Below, piece after piece: positions 48,001-57,000 of a stretch of 64,000 bases of DNA. The translations under genes and the position numbers were made by a program. The notes below the pieces were generated by a model, which saw only the letters and a program-made list of their open reading frames with translations, made no database searches and was not told the origin of the DNA. Origin of the DNA: Tetracentron sinense (Eukaryota > Streptophyta > Magnoliopsida > Trochodendrales > Trochodendraceae). The stretch covers positions 13,088,607 to 13,152,606 of the forward strand of contig CM026568.1 of the NCBI GenBank assembly GCA_015143295.1, written 5' to 3'. The first letter of the stretch is position 1; every line of letters starts with the position of its first letter.

Positions 48001-51000
48001 AAATCCTATTTTACGTGGATAGATACATTCCCATTTCCGCCTGGTTTCTTGTAAACAACATTCAAAATGTTCATTGGGACTGGTGTTCCAAGGCAACAAA
48101 TTGACCACTTCCTCTCCAAATGTGGATTGGTAGCGCAAAATAGAGCTCTTTGCCTTCAGCTCTTCGTCCAGTCTTTGGAGGGCACTGCCTTTATATGACA
48201 TGCCAATCTCCCTAAAGAGTTAATTCAAAGCTAGGAGGCTATGGTTTCAAAGTTTTGAAAACAGTTCTACAATAGTCAAAGATGGGTAGGATATTGATAG
48301 GGGTATTTGTAGTATTTCATGTTTACTTATACCATGTGTTGCACATAAAGTTGTGTCTATTACGTGTAATACACATAAGGGTAAATGTGTAATCCCTAAC
48401 TTTAGTAATAACATATAAAGGAGAGGAGAAATGTGAATCATAATCATAATCTCTTTAATCCTTCTTTCTGTTCTCTTTCTTTGTCTTTCTATTGTTCTTC
48501 TTCTTCCTCTTTCTACTTGGTATCAGAGCAGGAAATCAAGGCCTGTATTTTTTTATCGCATGAATAGCGCCGCGTGAATCAATCCATTTGTGAATTAGTC
48601 CCATTGCTCAGTTTGTATCGTACAAAGTGTTGTCTCGTTATAGGTCGTTTGTGTCTTCGCTATCATCCATTTTCGTTCCATCCTATCACCACTCACCGAA
48701 GCTTTAAAACAACCAATGTGGAGGGAAGCAATGGTAGAAGAAATAACTACACTGGATAAAAATAATACTTAGGAGATAGTTCATAGTTGATCTTCCTCAA
48801 GGAAAAACACATGTGGGGTGTTAATGGTGCTCACAGTCAAGTGCAAGGCAGATGGATCAGTTGAGAGTTATAAGGTAAGGTTGGTAGCCAAGGGCTATAC
48901 TCAGACATATGGAATCGACTATCACGATACGTTTGCTCTTGTAACAAAGATGCAATCAATCCATGTAATCTTATCACTGGTAGCTAATCAGTCGTGGCCC
49001 CTATACCAACTTGATGTAAAAATGTTTTTCTTCATGATACTTTGAAAGAAGAAGATTTTATAGATCCACCAGGATTTCACCTTGAAAGGGGTGAAAAGAA
49101 GGTGTGCAAACTAAAGAAAACATTGTATGGCTTAAAGTAGTCTCCCAAAGCCTAGTTTGAAAGGTTTAGTGCGAAAGTCAAAAAGAGGAGATACAAAGTC
49201 ATTCTGATCATACCTTATTTGTTAGGCATACCAAGGATGATATTACAATCCTTATTGTGTATGTAGATGATATAGTTGTGATAGGGAGCAATGAGAGAAA
49301 GATTGAACTGAAAAAGTATCTAGCAAGTGAGTTTGAGATTAAGGATCTGGGTCTTCTTAAGTACTTTTCGAGAAACTAGGTTATTAGATCTCATGATGAC
49401 ATCTTTATATCTAAAAGGAAGTACATCCTAGATCTCTTACGTGAAACTAGAGAGCTTGGGGCTAAATCGACTGACACCCCAATTGAACAAAATCACAGAG
49501 TGATGAAATAAATGGTATTCCTTTACAAGATGTGATAGCTTTCAGCAATTAGGAGACGGTTAATTTATATCTCCCTCATGAGGCCGTATCCTAGTAGGGC
49601 ATATGTGGATCGAGGCCTATACAGATGCGGACTTGGCAGGTACTAAAGATAACAAAAAGTCTACATCCGGTTACATTACATTATCTGGAGGCAATTAGGT
49701 CACATGATGAAGTAAAAAACAAGCGGTTGTTGCTCACTCAAGTATAGAGGCAGAGTTTCGATCGATGACACATTTTATTTGCGAGTTGTTGTGATTAAAG
49801 ATCCTCATTTAGGAATTTGAGATTTCTTGTTGAAGGACCTATGAGTTTATACTATGACAACAATGCAACAATTAGTATTGCTCATAATTTGGTTTTACAC
49901 GATAGAACCAAAAACATTAAGATAGATTGTTACTTTATCAAGGAACATATCATCAGAAGCGAAGTGTGCACTTCGTTTATGAAGACTAATGATCAACTAG
50001 CTGATGTTCTTACCAAAGCAGTTAGTATTGCTCAGTTACTTCAAATGTTAGGCAAGATGAGCATGATAGATTTTTATGCATCATCTTGAGAGGGAATGTT
50101 GACAGGGGTATTTATGGTATTTCATGTTAATTATACTGTGTGTTACGTGTAAAGCCATGCCTATTACGCATAAATTCACATAATGGTAAATGTGTAATTT
50201 GGACTTTAGTAATAATATATAAAGGAGAGGATAGATGTTAACCATCATCACAATCTCTCTAATCCCTTTTTTTTTTCTCTTTCTTCCTCTTTCTATTCTT
50301 TTTCTTCTTCCTCTTTCTACTTAGGAGTGTCAAAATGGATTGAAATGAAACAAAAGGACAATGAACTTGTTACAAAATTCATTACAAGGTAGAGAGCTTT
50401 GCCATTCAAAGCATCAAAAACTTCTTGGATTGTATTGCTTGAGGAGATTCTCGAACAAATCATCAACAACTTCTTGGATTGTATCCTTTTCAGAGCATCC
50501 TTCTTTTGAGGTTTCTTTGCTTTGACCATGACTAGTTCCGTTCCTCCACTTGATTGAGGTGTCGGCTTTGGAGAAGTAGTTGGCTTTGTAGGTTTTTTCA
50601 TTTCCATTACTGAGGCCATTGAGGTCTTGAGGCGATCAACACCTAGATGACGACTTCGTTTCGCTGAATGGAGCTCCATGTCGTGCGCTTGTGTACTCAA
50701 ATGATCAAAACCTTCAAAGGTTTGGGCCATAAGGGCCATTGATAGATCGTGTTTGAAGTTGTTTAAGCACATGCAGATCAACTCCAATTTGGTGAATTTT
50801 ATAGAACTCTCCAAGTACAAGAGACTGAATGAGGTTGGAAAGACCAACAATCCTAATGTTGTCGATAGCTTTGCATAACTAGTCACAAACTGAAGGAATA
50901 TTTTGTTTTGAAGGACCCAACCCATTAACTCTTAGACGACAAGGTTATCGTTATTGCCCTAGATGAAACCAAAGTTGTATCAGCTAACACAGTATTCATT

Positions 51001-54000
51001 GCAGAATCAGTTGTTGAGAGTGGAGCTGCCCAAAATGATGGCTCTTTTGATAGTAGCTCTTCATATGAGGAGGAATGGACCCTATACGAAAGTAAGAGTT
51101 CCAAAAATAGAAGCAGTTGACTCAGAGTGCTGCAGTTAAAGAGCAAGCACAGGCTTTTAAACAAAAGAAGTCTAAGGTTGCCAAGGACAAGGAGAGGAGG
51201 AAAAGAAAAGGGAAGAAAACCAAGGGTTGCAATCTCGCCTCGAGCAAGACCCTTGAACAAGCCCCGCCTGAAATTCTTCCCTGAAATTACACTAGCGATG
51301 AAGAAGATGAACCCAAAGTAGTGCCTTGTTTTATGAGAAAAGTCTACTCATACGAGGAGGACTCCTATGATGATGAGTTAACTAGTCCTCTAAAAGGAGT
51401 AATTTTGGATAAAGGAAAGGAATCGCATCACAAGGTTGCTTCTCTGATGAACAAGGGGAATCTCCCTCAAATTCTGTGCCTCTTTCTCCAGAGTTCTCCT
51501 TCACATCTTTTGAGGACCCCTTCTCACTCGTCCGGTGACTCATCCACATTAGGAAGATTTTGGCATTGGAGATTGTTAGATATCTCCGATGGCTTCTCGG
51601 TTGAAGAAAAGGGTGAAGACTGATGACCAAGCCTGACCCATACTGTCTTGGGCAACGTCTGGGCGTCTCATTCGATTCCTCAACATCCTCTTCAAGGAGA
51701 GCATCCAGGATGTCCACTTGCTTAAGCAAGTCATCAGGACCTCAATGCCTTCCTAGGGGTCTGAATCTGACACTCCAGGGTACTCTCTGAATGAGTCTCC
51801 CTACTTTTATACTTCTAATTGTCTTGGGTACTCTCTTGAGTCACCTAATCCTTACTCTCGTGGGTCACCCAGTTTATCATCAAATACTAGTTGGTACAGA
51901 TTTTGAGGGTAGGCTCCACTTCAGTCTCTTCAAATGAGACTCTATTCGAAAGCCATGTGGCATAAAAATCATACATCATCATTTCAGAACAAAAGAAGGA
52001 AAGTGAACGACAACAACTGTGTTTACCATGCTACTATAGACATGTCCCGAATCCTAGAAGGTGAACCTAAAGAAGCCTCTACATCTAACTAGGGAGCTAT
52101 CGTCGAGGTTTATGAAATGAACCTCAGATCTGGTTAAAGGTTGTAACTGAAAACCATCGGATATGGGTGTCATCTAGGTTCTTGAGCCATGAGTTTATAT
52201 AATCTGTGGAACTGTGAGTCTATGACACTAATAATATTGTACAATTTAATCTTCTAATGTTTATCTTATGGTTGAATTCTAGAATACAGTTATTTTTTCT
52301 TTTCCAATGACTAATATGCGTATGTATACAATGAAAATAACTAATTTTAAAAGTAGTTCGACATTCCCATTAAATTCTTGTTGATTGTAAATGAAGGGCA
52401 AATGATTCTAGCTATATCTAAACAATGCAACACTAAATAATATCTAATAAGAATCAAGTGAAAGAACAAAAATATTTGTCAAAAAATTTATATAATTTTA
52501 TTAATAATTAATCAACATAAATAAGAAATAGTCTATGGGCCTAATAGATCACCCATAGACTATCTTATATTTATTTCAAATGAAAAGACTTAGTATTTAG
52601 GTTAATTTTAGTTTTGGAATATCATTCTTAATTAATTTTTATTATTAAAAAATAAAAAATACGAATTTAGGTTTAATTTGGGGATTGGATATATCACCCT
52701 TTGCACACTAAGATATAATTAAATCAAACATAAAATAGTAGTATAAATGGCATAAGATGAAGAATTTTAAGTATTTTGGATTATTATTATTTCATAAACC
52801 GAAAAATGTATCATTGATGAAGATCATAGATCTATGGATTTAGGCTCTATAACAAAAAACTCCGTATTTAAAAAAAAAAATAGAGAATTATTTGCGCATT
52901 TTTGCTTTAACGAATTATTCGCGAATTTTCCGAATTATTTTCTCAAACTTGGCAAAAAAACTACCTATTTCGTATATTTTTAAATCAAATTGTTCGGAAT
53001 ATTTTTATATTTATTTTTTATTTGTTCCAAATTTTTTCCTATTTTTCTCGATTTTCTTAAAACTTGACCTTTGCCAAATTATTCCTGAACCCCGACTTTG
53101 TCACTATGGATTCAGCCACAAATTCATAAATCTAGGATCTACAAGCATATTTCCAACAATTTCAAGTTATTTAATAACTTGAAATAGAATAAAGAAGTTG
53201 GAAAATACCTCAAAGAATAGTGAATAAGGGCTTCGATTGAATCTTCACGGAGATTGAGCTTATTTTTATGATGGATTGAAAGAAATGGAAAGTTTGTTTT
53301 TAGGGCTAGATTGTATCTTCTAGATCGCTATCGATACTTATGAATTTTTTTTTTTATTATAGTAGGTTTTTGTTTCGGTCCATCTAGAATGCGATACATA
53401 CATCCAATACGTCTCAATACATATGAAATGTTGGACAATGTTGATGAGGATGTTGCTCATAGAACTAGAACTGGGTAGCTAAAGTAGATGTGCTTATGGA
53501 GTGTTGTGATTGGTACATTCTAATCAAAGTAAAAATCAAATTTATAAGATAGCAATAAGACCAGCTATGCTTTATGGAGTAAAATGTTGGGCTACCACGA
53601 ACTAACATATTCATAGAATTAGAATAAATATGTTAAGACAGATGAGTGGAAAGACAAGGAAAGATGAGATCACAATTTAGCGCATTCAAGAGAATTTTGG
53701 AGTGACTCCAATAGGTAATAAAATAATGTTGAGTCAATTGAGATGATTTGGACATGTTTAGTGAAAATTAATGGCAGGCCTAGTGAGAATAAGTAAATTG
53801 GTGCAAGTTGAAGGCTCTAAAAGATCAAGGGGTAGGCCTTAATAATACAATATTTTGACCAAAACTATGGTTTTTAATAGAACGGAACGGTGGAATAAGA
53901 TTCGAATTGCTAACTCGAAGTATTTGCACTATAGTCAAGGCGTCGCCTGGGCGTCGCCTGGGCAGTTTTGGACTTTCACCGCCTAGGCACCTCTCTAGGC

Positions 54001-57000
54001 GGGCGGTAGTCACCTAGACCATTTAGTAGTTAGCCTGCATTACAGTTTTACAGCTTATTTACATATAAATATCTTTTAAGTAAATGGTTTTACACTTTAT
54101 TTTCATTTACTTAAGATATTTCAATATAAATAAGGTTATACCCCCATTTGAATTCAATAAATCTTATATCTCAATTCCTAAAGAATAAAAAGTCAAATTT
54201 TCAGTTCAGAAACAAAATCCCTTTTTTTAGCGCCTATGTCAAAAAATGTCTACTTGCAAATACTAAGTTATTTCTCAAAATTTTAAAATTTCATAAATTC
54301 TATTATAACAAAATATTACTTAAACCCAAAGTCCAGTTGAAAAAAGTCATGTTTTAGTCTCTAAAAATATTTTCATTTACAGGGTCAAAAAGTCAATTAA
54401 TAGTTTAGCATAAAAAGACTTACATTCAAGCATTACAATATTAAATGTTAATTTGCCTAGATTATTGTCAATCCTAGGAGGTTTGAATTGTTATGTGTAC
54501 ATATTAGTGTGTGTATATATATATATATATATAATTTAATTATTTTATCGCCTAGGCAACGCCTCGCATAGTCAGGCCTAATCGCCTAGGCATCACCTAG
54601 ACGCCTTGACTACACTGAGTATTTGGGATAAGGCATTGTTGATGATGATGATAATAATATATTAAATTATTAATTGATTTCCAAATATTCCCTTAGTTCT
54701 CCAGTGACATCTTTCCCCATCTCTGATAGAGCCCTCTCTCTTTCTATGGTCGTTGACTCGATAACAATTGTTCTCTACAGATTTCTCTCTCTCTCTCTCT
54801 CTCTCATCCATACTTACAAACACAGTGTTGCGGAGGTGTAGGATACAGGGGTGACTGGTTTTGGTAAGCAGAAGAGTTGTTTTCTTTTTTCTTAAGAGGA
54901 GGATTGAAGAAAGAGAAGTCGCAGATATGAAAGAAATACTAAATGGCTAATAAGACCTTGCCTGAAATTTTAGGAAGGAATTAAATGAGGGCACTTTTAG
55001 TGTATATATACAATGTGCCGTCTCTAGTTTGGTTTTGTGAGGACTGGGTCACTGTTGATTAGGTACTATACTTTATTATTGATTGATTTTTACACCATCT
55101 TCCCATTTAGCTGGTGTTGCGAGTGGAGCAACTAGAGCTGCTTTGACACAGCATTTTTCACTTCAAAACAATGCAGCAGATATATCTGCCAAGGTACCTC
55201 CATAACCATTATAACAGTTCAATGAGATCTGGATGAAGTTATGCTTATTTTTTAACTTGTATTGATTAGCCCATTAACTTGTTTTGGTGTTTCAATAGGA
55301 AGGAAGTCAAGAGACACTTGCAACGATGATCGGAATGGTGTTGGGAATGCTTCTTGCTCACATTACAATGGGGCACCACCTAGCTATTTGGTTTTCTTTT
55401 CTGTCTCTCACCATGTTTCATATGTATGGTAAGTTCCAGTTTTACAATTGCCGACTAGTGTCTTTTTTTCCTGTCTGGAAGGTCCTGGTTATGTACCTTC
55501 CAGAAGCTCTTAAGCTGTTCAAATGTGTGGGTCCATGAAAATGTCTTCCCATATGAAACAATGTATATAGGAATGGGTGTGTTTTGTCATTTTTATGTTA
55601 TAAGAATGGTGTGTATTAATTACTTCTCTTTTTTGTTTGTCATACTGCTTGCATTGTTATATTACTTTTCATCAGTTTTTCAACAGAAAAACTCACATTA
55701 GATCATTCAAAAGTTAGCTGATGCATTTATAACAAATGTTGGTAGTTGATACTTCTTTTTGCTATTTACAGCAAACTACAAGGCTGTCCAGTGCCTTTCC
55801 CTGACTACATTAAATAGTCAAAGGAGCTCAATTCTTTTGCAGAATTTCATGGAAACTGGCCAAGGTGATCTTTAGGACCTTTAAAGCATTATTCATCCCT
55901 GTCTCGCCGATTTGTCTTGTCAATTTGTTCTTTTCACCTATGACCACTTGTAAGTTTAGTTCCTTTACTACACTGTTTAAAGTAACCACCTTAATTTTGC
56001 TTGTGAAGTCTTGCTTATGAGGAACTGACCCGATCAAGTTCTTCCAATTCAGATCTTAATTCAAAATTTTTAACTGGTATGAACAGATCTGATCTTGTAC
56101 TGTCGTGCTGGGACAAACTAGGCTGGCATATGCTGAACAGCTAGCTCCTGACACTGACAGTATACATGTTTTTTTGTTTGATTTGAACAAACTCTACCTA
56201 TTATATAATATGAAAGTCAAGCAATGGGAGGGACAGGTGGCAGTCTTAGAGGGTATTGAGAGACTTTTGACACATGTCTATCATCTATTGGATGAGATGG
56301 GTACGGTTTGTTGTTAAGGGCGTCTAGGCTCCATCATTTGCTAAGAATAAAAAAAGGAAATAACATAAACTTACAAGCGTTTAGGCCACTTACTATTACA
56401 ATGAAATCGTACCCTTTTAAAATTTAAAATGAAATCATACTGTTATTTCATAAATTTGAAAACAGAACGTTTCTTGATTTGAGGAATTAAAGTTTTATTA
56501 GATGGTTACAATGATACATTTCTATAAACATGTCCCGTTCTTCCTCTTTCTACCTCCCCCGTCTCTTTCTTAAACTTTCTAATCTTCTATTGAAGTCTGT
56601 TCGGCAGTCTTCAAATTTCACAATTTTTGAAGACATAATTCGCTGCAAAACTATATATAGGATGTAATCAAGATTGGCTAGTCTTCATCACATATGCAAA
56701 CATCATGCTAATAGAACAAGAGAAGAACCATCCACCTCCACTAGTTTTTGTTACCTTTGTTAGTCGTTCCATGGACAAATTCAATTTCTTTATTTAATTT
56801 TTTAGTTTTTATTTATTTATTTTGTGTAAATGGTTTATTATTATCTTTGCCCTTTAATATTCCACTATTATTTTGTTGGTCCCTTTTTTTAAATTTATAA
56901 TGGTCCCCCATCCTATGTCAATTTTTTGCTTTCGTGTTGATATGCTAGATTTTTCTGCACTAAGAATCGGTAAAAATATTAAACAACTAACCACAATCAG

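Larger units (their letters stand above)
48292..50321 (+). mobile_element. Internally deleted Ty1/copia element in intron 8, TSD TAGGA
   Basis: 5' LTR 48292-48517, primer site TGGTATCAGAGC 48518-48529, internal region, polypurine GAGAGGGAA, 3' LTR 50097-50321. A perfect 5-bp duplication TAGGA flanks it (48287-48291, 50322-50326). The internal region is only about 1.57 kb and starts straight in reverse transcriptase, so gag, protease and integrase are deleted. Confidence 0.88.
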
